Origin: Botrytis cinerea B05.10 | Taxonomy: Eukaryota > Ascomycota > Leotiomycetes > Helotiales > Sclerotiniaceae | NCBI RefSeq assembly: GCF_000143535.2 | Contig: NC_037315.1 | Coordinates: 2,480,001 to 2,544,000 of the forward strand | Direction of reading: 5' to 3' | DNA: 64,000 nucleotides | Shown here: piece by piece, positions 11,201 to 20,880 of the stretch | Position numbering within the stretch: position 1 is the stretch's first letter | Layout: each line of letters opens with the position of its first letter | Made by a program: the position numbers and the translations under genes | The notes under the pieces: generated by a model | Told to the model about the DNA's origin: nothing | Databases searched by the model: none | What the model saw: the letters and a program-made list of their open reading frames with translations, nothing else

Positions 11201-13013
11201 GAGGAGGTGTACTGGCCTTCGCTCTTAATGGAGGACCCTGGACTGGGTGTCCTACGTCGCCGGTGTTGTTCGCGTTCAACTCTCCTTGGCGCGTGTTACG
11301 TCTCGCGGACGCCTCTAGCGTGTCCCTGTGACCGCTTTTGCACTGATCAAATGTCACAATTCCTTGTGCCCAATCTATTTTCGGATTATGTGCCTTCAAC
11401 CATGGCATTCCTAAGATGATCTGTTGTTGGCCCAATGGCACAACGTCAAGCTGTATAACCTCTGTATGTTGGGTTATGCCCATTCGTACTGGGATTGTCT
11501 CCTGCGAAATCTTTCCGTCAGACCCTGCTAGCTGTCCGTCAACTAACTGCAATCGATAGGGGTATTGTTTCGTCTGAAGTGGTATTTCCAAGTACTTTGC
11601 AGCTTCTGGTGCAATAAAATTTCCTGTAGCCCCTGAATCTATCATGGCTGATTGTATGTGTCCATTTATCTGAACCTTGCAGTATATCTGTCCTGCTTGT
11701 CCCGTAGCATTCAACTGCTGGGTAACTTTGCGAACTTTTCGCGAAGTTATATTTGAAGTTAAATCCGTGCATGTTACATTATTCTGATGGTTCTTCGTCT
11801 TCCTTTTCTTGGGGAACCATCCGGTTGCTTCTTTATCTGATCGATGGATTCCGCAGAATTCATCATAGCAAGCTGTCCAGCTCATCGTGGCGTGGTCCGC
11901 TTCTGCCTCGTCCTGGTGACTTTCTTCTGTCACAGAGGGTGTTGGGGTTCTGTAATACTCTTGTTCCCATAAGTCTATTGCATTCATGCCCTCTTTATTT
12001 CGTGGTAATTCCTTTAGTAATTGCTGGAATTCCTCAACGGTGAAAGTCTCAGTATTTTCGGATTTAGTTGGGTTTTCTGGGATTGTAAAGGTAGCGTTAA
12101 GTTGGCCTTTGCCGAACTTAGGTTTGAAGTTGCCCCTTTTTCCTCCTGTCTTCTTGCTTCGGCAGTCTGCTGCTCGGTGCCCTGCTTTTCCACATTCAAA
12201 GCATAAGTTGTTTTCTCGTCTTCGTCTCTTTTCTGAGTCATCGTTCCCGTTTGTGTAGTGCGTAGCGTCTAGTTCCATGGGGTCTCCGTATCTTTGTGGA
12301 TTGTAACGTGGTCTACCCTCATTCTTGCGGTAACGCCCTTGCTTCTGATTTCCTTGGGGTTTGTATGATCTCTGGCTTTGTCGATATCTGTAGAGACGAT
12401 CATCTGATTCGATGGAGTCCTGAATTAGATCGTTCAGATCTGTACTCTCGGCAGATCTTTCTAATTCCAGTCTGACTTCTGGTTTGAGTCCCTTGCGGTA
12501 GTGACTCATGATAGCGATTTCGTCCCACTTGGTTGTTCCAGCGTATCTTCGAAATTCCGTAGCATATTTCAATGCTGATCCTGTCTGCTTGAGGTTGAAG
12601 ATCTTATCTTCCGCTACCTCTAGCTCGTTGGAATTTCCGAAGATTCTACGAATCTCTGTCTTAAATCCTTCAAAGCTATTGAAGATTGTTCGGGTGGGTT
12701 GCATGCGATCCTTATCGTCATGCTCGAAATAGTCGCGCAAATATGGTTGGATCCATTTGGTTGCTTCACCTCGAAGGTATGATGCGGCCCATATACTCTT
12801 GGATTCCTTGGTAGTGAACTTGTCCTCATTGAATCGAAAGTAGATCTCAAGTTGTAAGAGGAAAGTATCGAGCTCTTGTCGACTACCTTGGTACTTGTCT
12901 GGTAAGGCGATCTTAAGGGTTTCGTTGATAGTGATCTCCTTTGGGGCATCGGTCATCTCGATGTCGTTGGTATCTCCGGTAGGCTGACCTGTGGCGGTAG
13001 CTCTGGATGCCAT
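8157..13013 (-). CDS. Gag-Pol polyprotein of a Ty3/Gypsy chromovirus
   Basis: One uninterrupted 1,618-aa frame with no Gag/Pol frameshift. In order: Gag capsid-like region (about 30-215); CCHC zinc knuckle, C271 to C284 (CX2CX4HX4C); aspartic protease with DSG at 459-461; reverse transcriptase with YLDD at 816-819; RNase H with ETDSSDFAIGAVL (first Asp 966); HHCC zinc domain around 1180-1220; integrase core with D1246, D1312 and E1348 (35 residues between the last two, the classic DD35E); and a C-terminal chromodomain (about 1545-1595: YDVETILDC, YLIKWLDY, NTWE). All catalytic residues are present, so the element looks competent. Chromodomains of this class are thought to steer integration to H3K9-methylated chromatin, in keeping with the site found here. 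Confidence 0.97.
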   Translation of the reverse strand: MASRATATGQPTGDTNDIEMTDAPKEITINETLKIALPDKYQGSRQELDTFLLQLEIYFRFNEDKFTTKESKSIWAASYLRGEATKWIQPYLRDYFEHDDKDRMQPTRTIFNSFEGFKTEIRRIFGNSNELEVAEDKIFNLKQTGSALKYATEFRRYAGTTKWDEIAIMSHYRKGLKPEVRLELERSAESTDLNDLIQDSIESDDRLYRYRQSQRSYKPQGNQKQGRYRKNEGRPRYNPQRYGDPMELDATHYTNGNDDSEKRRRRENNLCFECGKAGHRAADCRSKKTGGKRGNFKPKFGKGQLNATFTIPENPTKSENTETFTVEEFQQLLKELPRNKEGMNAIDLWEQEYYRTPTPSVTEESHQDEAEADHATMSWTACYDEFCGIHRSDKEATGWFPKKRKTKNHQNNVTCTDLTSNITSRKVRKVTQQLNATGQAGQIYCKVQINGHIQSAMIDSGATGNFIAPEAAKYLEIPLQTKQYPYRLQLVDGQLAGSDGKISQETIPVRMGITQHTEVIQLDVVPLGQQQIILGMPWLKAHNPKIDWAQGIVTFDQCKSGHRDTLEASARRNTRQGELNANNTGDVGHPVQGPPLRAKASTPPLQMQKPTTRHEIAIEAKERPTIPEQYKKYEHVFKEPGIHEALPEHKPWDHEIILEEGKMPVHTPIYSMSADELKRLREYIDDNLAKGWIRESASQVASPTMWVPKKDGPDRLVVDYRKLNALTKKDRYPLPLATELRDRLGGATIFTKMDLRNGYHLIRMKEGEEWKTAFKTRYGLYEYQVMPFGLTNAPATFMRLMNNVLSQYLDTCCICYLDDILVYSNNKVQHIKDVSSILESLSKADLLCKPSKCEFHVTETEFLGFTVSSQGLKMSKDKVKAVLEWKQPTTIKEVQSFLGFVNFYRRFIKGYSGITTPLTTLTRKDQGSFEWTAKAQESFDTLKQAVAEEPILLTFDPEKEIIVETDSSDFAIGAVLSQPGQNGKYQPIAFYSRKLSPAELNYEIYDKELLAIVDAFREWRVYLEGSKYTVQVYTDHKNLVYFTTTKQLNRRQVRWSETMANYNFRISYVKGSENARADALSRKPEYQENKTYESYAIFKKDGESLVYNAPQLAATHLLEDNHLRKQIQSHYDKDATATRIRKTIEPGFTIENDTIYFHGKVYIPSQMTKEFVTEQHGLPAHGHQGIARTFARIREISYFPRMRTIVEEVVGNCDTCIRNKSSRHAPYGQLQTPDMPSQPWKSITWDFVVKLPLSKDPTTGIEYDAILNIVDRLTKFAYMIPFKETWDAEQLAYVFLRIIVSIHGVPDEIISDRDKLFTSKFWTTLLALMGIKRKLSTSFHPQTDGQTERTNQTMEAYLRCYVNYRQDNWVELLPMAQFAYNTSETETTKITPARANFGFNPQAYKIPIPQEVNAESAIVQVEQLKNLQEQLALDLRFISSRTAAYYNTKRSMEPTLKEGDKVYLLRRNIETKRPSNKLDHRKLGPFKIDKVIGTVNYRLKLPDTMNIHPVFHISLLEPAPPGAPNAPFTEIEPVNPNAIYDVETILDCKYVRNKVKYLIKWLDYPHSENTWEFKEDLSCPEKLRAFHLKYPHLPVKPQDPLRTTQAKKDRRSRRKKNQ

Positions 13014-13064
13014 ATTAGCGGTTGGTTATCGAATCGGTACTTGAAGCAGAAATGGTGCTCAAAG

Positions 13065-13544
13065 TGTTACAGGAGCTGCCTCTAGGGTCACGTGGAAGTG
13101 TCTAGAGATCTCTCGAGGTGGTTTTAGACTAGACTTCAAGTAGGAATTCAATAAGGTTGTAACGGGTTGCAATTCTCGTAACTATAGTAATGAAACTAAT
13201 GATTGTTCTTGAGCACGAAGCTCTACATTATAATGAAACCCATTCCCTTATATAGATCTTCGTCCTCAGTATGCTAATCCCCGAATACTCTCAACATGAT
13301 GGATCGCAATGGATCGCACTGCGCTCCAGGAGCGCTGGCGCTCCCTGACGCTCCATCACGTGCCCAAGTCATGTGAGTTCCAATGTCTTAGCTTATCGTT
13401 CTTATCCCTGAAATTAGTCCCCTAGGACATTTCTAATCCTAAATATAACTTCGCGAGAAGTTTGCAAAGTTATATTCCTCTTAATTCCAAGATTGATCTG
13501 TTGTCCCGTGACTTCTGTTGACCTGTTACCAATCCGTCGTAACA
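13065..13544 (-). repeat. 5' LTR of the Gypsy element
   Basis: 480 bp, identical to the other LTR; followed by ATACT (13545-13549), the second copy of the target duplication. It should drive Gag-Pol transcription toward lower coordinates. Confidence 0.97.
13247..13254 (-). promoter_or_regulatory. TATA box of the Gypsy 5' LTR
   Basis: The minus strand reads CTATATAAGG here, about 235 nt upstream of the Gag-Pol ATG (13013). It is a good RNA polymerase II TATA box and would place the transcript start about 25-40 nt further along, defining U3/R. Confidence 0.6.
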
Positions 13545-13549
13545 ATACT

Positions 13550-13990
13550 ACTGCATTTATATAAAATATAAACACAAAAACAATTTGAAATATTATTCAG
13601 AAATACTAGATCGATATATACCTTGGTTCATTAGATTATATATTATATAATATAAATACGAATTTTATATTAATTGAATTTCAACAAAATGTAAAAGCTT
13701 TCCAAATCGATATTCGCAAAGTCCCTATAGAAGTTCACAATGCAATTAATAAAATCAAAAGATTTCATATACCTATACAATGAGTATATAAAATATTCAA
13801 AAAAGAATTGAAAAACGAGAATCTCGAAAAAGAAGTTATTTTATAGATGGCAGTTAAAGCAGTAAATGATATTACAGGACTAAACAGCCTTATCCCAACC
13901 CTTCTCGTATATAAAGCAAGCTCCCTGTCATCGATCGGGAGAATAGGATTTTGATTCAACTGAACTAAAACATTCGCAACATTATACAAT
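13550..13990 (+). pseudogene. Copia-type integrase relic, part 2
   Basis: Reads in the frame left at 7112. Recognisable pieces are the NINTNF stretch (about 13649-13666), where Copia integrases have a catalytic Asp (now Asn, a G-to-A change); VPIEVHNAI (about 13722-13748), carrying the catalytic Glu; and MAVKAVNDITG (from about 13847), a segment conserved downstream of the core in fungal Copia polyproteins. In-frame TGA and TAG codons sit where CGA (Arg) and CAG (Gln) are expected, i.e. C-to-T changes. Clearly non-functional. The minus-strand open frames here are shadows of this relic. Confidence 0.75.
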
Positions 13991-14408
13991 TGCAAAGCCC
14001 TATTATATAAAGAATCAGTATATTACATACAATATAAACTTTACAGCAAATACAAGATAAGAACTCAAAACAATCAAGTACCCTATAGTCAATATAAAAT
14101 ATACATTTTTAAAAATTCGGTAATTACAACTTTCAATAATTCTAAAAACCATCAATACAATCTCGAAATGAAAAATATCAACTAAACCAATCGAAAAACA
14201 TATACAAAATGAAAAGCTTCTGTTTTTAATAAAATTAAAGAATACAAATATTGAATATTTAATTGATTTGAGAAAAGAATTCACCATATTCATTTAAATA
14301 AAAAATAAATACAAAAATCGAACTAAACAATTAAATAACTATTCGTATTCCAATAATCAATCCGATTTATATATATAAAACTTTATATAAAAAAGAAAAT
14401 TAAACCTA

Positions 14409-14592
14409 CATTGAAACACATAACTAATGAAACATATAATATTATTATATATTTCCTTTATATTGTAAATAGATAATAATATTTATATAGATTAACAGAA
14501 CCTTTTTATATAAAGAGATTAAATAGAATATAAGAATCCTTTTACTTTATATGCGTTTTGTATATACACCCTCTTACGACGTTTGTTCAATA
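14409..14592 (+). repeat. Candidate right LTR of the Copia relic
   Basis: Direct copy of 3943-4127, 184 versus 185 bp. Its CACGTG palindrome has been erased by transitions (CACGTG to CATATA-type sequence), while its 3' end (ACGACGTTTGTTCAATA) is better preserved than in the left copy. Followed directly by ATATA. Confidence 0.6.
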
Positions 14593-17500
14593 ATATACAA
14601 AATACATTTGTATATAATTATATACTTTTTTTAATTATTAATTCAATTTTTTGAAAATCTAATATTAAACATTTGATGATATATAAATTATAAAAATTTA
14701 ATTAATTTTAATGAATTAGAGTTTTTAAAATAGTTGTTATAAAAAAAGCGTTTTTGTAATGAAAATCATAACAACTTTGATTTTTTTTGAAATCGAAAAG
14801 AATTATTTAAAGAAATCTTTTTTTAAATAATTGATTATTTATTATTGTTGAATATTCTTTTTTTTAAAAAATAATAATCAATAATTAAAATATAAATTAT
14901 TTAAAAATATAATTTTTTATATATGTTGAAATAACCAAACTATCATTAAACCATATTATTCAATAATATTTTAATTAAAAAAATATAATTAATAAAATGC
15001 TGATATATTATTTATAATTAAAAACTCCTAACAATTATAAAATACTTTAAAAATAAAAGAGATATTTGAAAAAAGCATAATTCAATATTAAAATCATAAT
15101 AATTTATAAAAATTTGAAATACTATATTTTAATTTAAAAATTAAATTAAAAATAAACAAAATGTACAATACATCTATTTTAATACAATTTTTACATTTAT
15201 TATCAAAGAAGATTTACAAATCCTATAAATGAATTTGATAAAAATTAAATCATATGAATAATAATAAAGACAAAATTATTATTTAATTCTTTATTTTTCA
15301 AAATAAAATAAAGAAAAAAAATTATATTAAAATAATAAAAATTTATAAAAAGGGTTTTAATGAAAAATCAAAACTTATCAAGTTTGTTAAAGCGATTTCT
15401 AACGATATCTTAAAAGGATTAGCTATTAGTTATATAATATATTATATTAAAAAGTCGAGATCTAAGAAGTTTACAAATAATAATATATTATTTGAATAAA
15501 TACAAATTGATATTATAATTAATTCTAATATTCAAAAAAAAGAGAATAAAAAAAACCAGAATCTTATTAATTACAATCTATAATTATTAGTAAAAAGTAT
15601 ATTAGCTATTTCAAAAGTTTAAATTAAAACAATTATTATAATTATAATTATTTATAAAATTAAAATAAAATTATTTTTGAAAGTTATTTAAATTATTTGA
15701 AAAGTAGACTCGAAATATATAAAATTTAAAATAAATATTAATTTAAAAAAGAAATGTAATTTAAAAAATGAAATAGTATGTATAAATAATTTTATATTAA
15801 AGAAAAAACTTTCTCAATTATATTATAATAATATATTTATAAAGTATTTTAATGAAAAGAAAACAATAGAATTATTAAAATGTAATTATATATAATAAGA
15901 AATATGAAAAGAATATAAAAAATATATAAAGAAATATAATAACATATAATATTTTAAATTATATAGATAGTTAAATAGCTTATTATATTCAATTCAATTG
16001 TGATTTGAAATATTAATAGATTTCATAATGAATCTATTATTTATTAAAAGTAAATAAAATAGAAAACAATTATTTAATAATATTTTAATAATTATAAATA
16101 GATTTATAAAGATGATAAGATATATTTTATATTATAAAATTAATATTTCAATTATATATTAAAGTATTTTCGAAATTTAAAATATTTAAAGATATTATAT
16201 TTAATAAAGAAATAGTTTTTATTAATACTTTTTAATCAATTTTTTCTTTTAATATAAAAATGAAAAAGTATTTTAATATAGTTTTTCATTTTTGAATAAA
16301 TAAACAAATAAAAAATAAAATCAAATATTAAAATATTATTGCTTTATGAATACTCTTTTATTATATTTTATATTTTCTAGTATATTTTGTAGAGAATTAT
16401 ATTTGAAATAGATTATAAATTTGAGTTTGTATTCAAATTAGAATTAAAAAAAGAAGTATATAAAATATAGAGAAAAGGTAGAGGTTGATATTTAAAAAAG
16501 CAAAGGTTATTAAAATTATTAAGAGGTAAAGATTTAATTATAAAAGAATTGAAGTAGAAGTTTTTTATTGTTAAGATTTAAAGAGATCTTAAAAATATAA
16601 TAAATTGAATTATTTAATGGTATATATATATATATCTATTATTTATCTAATAAATATATTTATTTTCTTAAAGTTATTTATATTTATATTTCGTGAAAAT
16701 TAAAATTATATAAAAAAAAGAAGATGTAATTTAAAGAGATCTATAATTCAATTGTAATTATATATTAAAATAAATCTATTAATAATATTATCGATTGTAT
16801 TAGAAAATCGATTGTTATAATAAATAAGAATAATAACAAATTATTAAAGATTTCGATTTTCAATCGGAAAAATTAATAATAATGATTTAAGATAACAAAG
16901 TTTTATATTGTATAAAAAGATTGGGGTTATATTATTATTAATAATATAATTATATATTAATATTAGAATAGCTAAATTCGATAAAGTAATATATAAAATG
17001 AAGAAAGCTTAAATTAATATAGAGCTTTCTATTATTTAATAGATTAATAATATAAATAATAAATTTATTAAAGAGATTGTTAAATTTAATATAAAATAAA
17101 TCAAATTACAAAGAATATATATATATTGTTTTTTAAAAATCATAAAATAAATTTATTTGATTTATTATATAAAAGTTTAAAAAATGATATTATAATTAAA
17201 AAAAGATTGGTTTAAGTTTTATTTTATTCGAAAGAAGATTATTAAAATAAGTATAAATTAGAAAGATATATTGATTGAAGATATTATATTTGATTTTTTT
17301 ATTTAAAACCTTTTAAAATGATTTAATATTATTATTGAAATAAAGATTTCAATACTAATTATGGAAATCAATAAAATACTTATAATATTCCTAAACCTTA
17401 TCAGCAATTCAATATATTTTATAATTATATCGAAAGCGATTTCCTGACCTCCTTTAAAAATACTTCTAATATAAAAATATAAAACAACTTAGCTTTTTCT

Positions 17501-17740
17501 CAAAACTATTTTAATTCTTATAAGATTTTGGGAAATATAATATTTCTATAATAAATCACTTACAAAGATTATTTAGAAATAAGAATTGAATTAAACATAT
17601 TATAATTAATATAAAGCTTTTACAACTTAACTCTATAAATAATAAATCTTTATTTATTAAAATTATTATATTCCTAATACATACTTCTTTTTTTTATATA
17701 ATCAATCTTATTAATAATAAATATTCAAATAAAGTCTTTA

Positions 17741-17910
17741 TGTTAGAGTCAATGCAAGGTGACGACTAGTGTATAATAGGATCCAAAAGAATATAAGATT
17801 TTTCATTACTTTTCTCAATCCTTTTTAGAATGAAGCTATATATGATATGAAAACTCTATATCGAATAAATGATTGATTCAATATTGGTTTTATATCGATG
17901 TTTCGTAATA
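17741..17910. repeat. Left LTR of the TRIM-like element
   Basis: 170 bp, starts TGTTAGAGTC; its last bases TAATA correspond to TAACA in the other copy. Preceded by CTTTA. Confidence 0.85.
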
Positions 17911-18299
17911 GAGTTTTTCCCTTCAGAACTTTCGTTTTCGAAAGTTATAAGTGCTATAAAGAATTCGAAAGCTTTAAAGCTTATTCGATAGATTCCCTTT
18001 ATTATATCGATGTGCTTTCGAAGCCTTATTAAATCCTACAGCAATAAGTCTATTGCAGTGTCTACATCCTCATTTTATGAGGTTCAACTCCTTTATAATT
18101 CTGAGAGCTATATTGTAGTATAAGAGTGCTAAGAGTTAAACTGAATCCTTTAAAACCTTTAAAATCTTCAAAATTCGAAAATTCGAAAAATGGCCACTTC
18201 CTTTCCTTTATTCTATTAATATTGTTTCGCTTTCGGTAGAGTGGTGATTTATATTCGATAGGGTTACTTCCCCTTTTTCGGTTTTCGCTTTTGAAAGCT

Positions 18300-18372
18300 A
18301 TAAGAGTTTGAAAATCTGAAAATTCGAAAATCTGAGAATTCGAAAATCTGAGAGTTCGAAAATCTGAGAAAT
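18300..18372. repeat. Short tandem repeat (GAAAATCTGAGAATTC-type) inside the TRIM-like element
   Basis: About five imperfect copies of a 15-16-bp unit reading GAAAATCTGAGAATTC or GAAAATCTGAGAGTTC in tandem. No coding potential. Confidence 0.7.
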
Positions 18373-18419
18373 TAGAAATCGATGGTGTTCTATTAGTATT
18401 GAACTAGTCGGGCACAGAA

Positions 18420-18670
18420 ATCCCGAAAATCCTATAAAATCTTGTAAAATATATAGAATCCTATAAAATGTATGAAATCTTGTGAAATCCTGTAAAATGC
18501 AGAGAATCCTATAAAATCCTATAAAATCCTATAAAATGTATGAAATCCTATAAAATCCTATAAAATGTATAGAATCCTATAAAATCTTGTAAAATGTGGA
18601 GCTTCATTGGCTTTCCACTAAGTCCTCGAAATCTAAAAGAAATCCTGAAATCCTATAAAATGTGGAGAAT
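18420..18670. repeat. AATCCTATAAA-type minisatellite inside the TRIM-like element
   Basis: More than fifteen imperfect copies of an 11-bp unit (AATCCTATAAA and variants AATCTTGTAAA, ATGTATGAA), partly grouped into higher-order units. The array makes up much of the right half of the interior. Confidence 0.75.
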
Positions 18671-19298
18671 GTTTGAGAGACCTGGAATTCTATAAAATAG
18701 CCTATTTGCGTTTCTAGATGAATGACTTCAGTATAAATATTGTTTTGTTTTTTACTAGATACAAATTATTCGATGTAATATCGATTGTTTGCAATTGGCT
18801 TCTATTAATGGATTCTAATTGATTATATAATAACTAGCTAGGTTTTTCTCTATATAAAAGGTCTTAAATATTATATAAAAATATTATTATTTCGATAATA
18901 GAATTTAAATACACTATTAATATTTTGCAAACACTGCTTAGAATAGGATTCGCTTTTTAAAAGAAAGATTCTTCTTTTCAATATTTTCCCCTCCTTTTTT
19001 AACTTTTATTCAATTATTCTATTTCATTTCAAAAGAATATTAAAAATATATTATAAAAATACTTTATAAATATTTCTAAAGAATTCGATTTATAAAAGCT
19101 TTCTTTTTTAATATTCTTTTAATTCAATTTTATAAAAATAAAAGGTATTTCAATGATTTGAATATTATCACTCATATACCAATAATATATCCTAGACATA
19201 TCACAACCTAAAAGAGTTTTAAAGCTTTTCAAAGCTTTTTAAAGTTATTCCCAAAAACTAATCGATAACTTGCTTTAAAAAAATTGAATAAAAAGAAT

Positions 19299-19468
19299 TG
19301 TTAAAATCAATACAAAATAACGACTAGCATATAATAAGATCCAAAAAAATATAAGACTTTTCATTATTTTTCTTAATCCTTTTTAAAATGAAATTATATA
19401 TAATGTGAAAACTTTATATCGGATAAATGATTGGCCCGATGTTGGTCCTACATCAACGTTCCGTAACA
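19299..19468. repeat. Right LTR of the TRIM-like element
   Basis: 170 bp, begins TGTTAAAATC and ends CCGTAACA, followed by CTTTA. Its 3' third keeps more G+C (GGCCCGATGTTGGTCC) than the left copy, while its 5' third is more mutated; each copy was hit at different sites. Confidence 0.85.
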
Positions 19469-20880
19469 CTTTACTAGTTATACTCTTATTAAAAATAATA
19501 ATATATTGATTTGGATTCTATTATATTAATAAAACTCCTATTTTGCGAATAATAAAATAATAAATATAATTATTAATTATTTTATTATAAATATAATTAT
19601 AATTATAATTATAAATTTATATTATAAAATCTAATTGTTTTTTATTATTACTTTTTTTTTAAAAATATTAATTATTTTCGAATTATTCTAGTTTCGATAT
19701 TATGATCCCTTTATAAAATTAATTTAAAATAACTTTTTTATTTATATTTGGTTATTATATAATACAATATTACCTTTAGAACTCTTTTTGAATTATATAA
19801 GTCTTTATAATCAATTCGTTTTACTTTATATTATATTTTATAAAGATTATAGAGAACTCTTTTTTTCAGAAGAAATCAGTAATTACTTTTTGATAACTAT
19901 ATATAAAAAAAGATTATAATATTATTATAAATATAATACTTATAATAGAAACTAATTATTATTATATTAGAATTTATATTAAAGATAAGAATACTCAAAC
20001 TTAATTAATCAAAAATCGCCCTAGCATTTACCCAATCCCGATTAAGAAAATAACTAAATTCTATCACTAAAAATCTAATTCACAATGGAATTCATTATTA
20101 TTACTTTCTATTCCAATATCAATTATATATATACTAATAAAAAACCCTAATACAAATAATATTTATTAATTTTAGACTACAAGTTTTATTTTCTTCTACT
20201 AATAAGATAATATTCAAATAATTCAACTTATATAAAACAATTTAAATTGAATAATTAATTATAAATCAAACTTTCTATTTCCTTCTATTGATCTTTAAGA
20301 TTTAAAATATAAGAATATTCTATAAGATAATAAGGATTTCTATAAAACTCTTTTATAAAAATTATTATATTTATATAATTTTGTTTTGAATTGTTATAAA
20401 TCAATATATCTATATAAAATCTCAAAAGCAAATATCTTTAAGTTTTTTATTAGGAAATTTAAGCTCAATAATATTAAGATTATAAAGAAAAGCTTTTTAA
20501 TTGATTATAAAACAAATTGTTTATATTCTTATCTAAAAAAAACTGATATCCTTTTAAAACGATAAACCTAAGATTACAAAATTGAATTAATATTTAGAAA
20601 GAAATCTCTCTATTTTAAAAATAGATTATTATTATTATTAAAGTTGGAGATTGTTTATAAATAAATCGATAATAATCTTAATAAAGAATTCATTTATAAA
20701 TAGAGATTTTGTAATATTGCTTTTTTGTTTTTAGTAATCAAGTTTGATAGAGGTATATGTATTTGTTAGGATTATTATAGATTGAATAATATTATAATAA
20801 AAAATCAATATTTTTTCTTTATAATTCATAAAACTCTAAATGCTTTTTATAATATTAAAATCTATATAAAGCTAGATATT

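Larger units (their letters stand above)
7113..13544 (-). mobile_element. Intact Ty3/Gypsy chromovirus LTR retrotransposon with antisense accessory gene
   Basis: A 6,432-bp element bounded by 480-bp LTRs that I find identical base for base, and flanked by a perfect target duplication ATACT (7108-7112 and 13545-13549). It is oriented right to left: 5' LTR 13065-13544, one Gag-Pol frame 13013-8157, polypurine tract 7593-7605, 3' LTR 7113-7592. Base composition is normal and there are no RIP-type stops, in sharp contrast with the surrounding sequence, so insertion was recent and postdates the decay of its host. Gene order (protease, RT, RNase H, integrase, chromodomain) makes it a chromovirus. 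It also carries a plus-strand gene (7691-8284) not found in a minimal Gypsy element. The primer-binding site just inside the 5' LTR (13064 downward) does not start with TGG, so I cannot name a tRNA primer; self-priming as in Tf1/sushi elements is possible. Confidence 0.95.
3938..14597 (+). mobile_element. RIP-degraded Copia-type LTR element, split by a younger Gypsy insertion
   Basis: Two direct repeats of about 185 bp (3943-4127 and 14409-14592) are flanked on the outside by the same 5-mer ATATA (3938-3942, 14593-14597). Between them, outside the Gypsy copy, lie fragments of a Copia-type integrase on the plus strand. Without the 6,432-bp Gypsy element and one duplicated 5-mer the interval would be about 4.2 kb. 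Only about 420 bp separate the integrase relic from the right repeat, too little for the Copia RT/RNase H that normally follows. Either the element is internally deleted or the right repeat belongs to another copy. ATATA matches can arise by chance in such A+T-rich DNA, so the outer boundaries are tentative; the integrase relic is firm. Confidence 0.5.
17741..19468. mobile_element. TRIM-like non-autonomous LTR element, complete with target duplication
   Basis: A 1,728-bp unit with 170-bp direct terminal repeats (17741-17910 and 19299-19468), ends TGTTA/TAACA, and a perfect 5-bp target duplication CTTTA (17736-17740 and 19469-19473). The ~1.39-kb interior has no coding potential and is made largely of short repeats. 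Counting by eye, the two LTRs differ at about 32 of 170 positions, every one a transition, with no indel. This is the signature of RIP and not of slow neutral drift. Orientation cannot be fixed: no clear primer-binding site or polypurine tract survives. The size and absence of genes match a TRIM/SMART-type element mobilised in trans. Confidence 0.85.

Noticed and set aside
13765..14293. Two minus-strand frames of 76 and 92 codons in A+T-rich DNA
   Set aside because: The first is the reverse of the Copia integrase relic; the second is Phe/Ile/Tyr-rich, as expected of random A+T-rich sequence.
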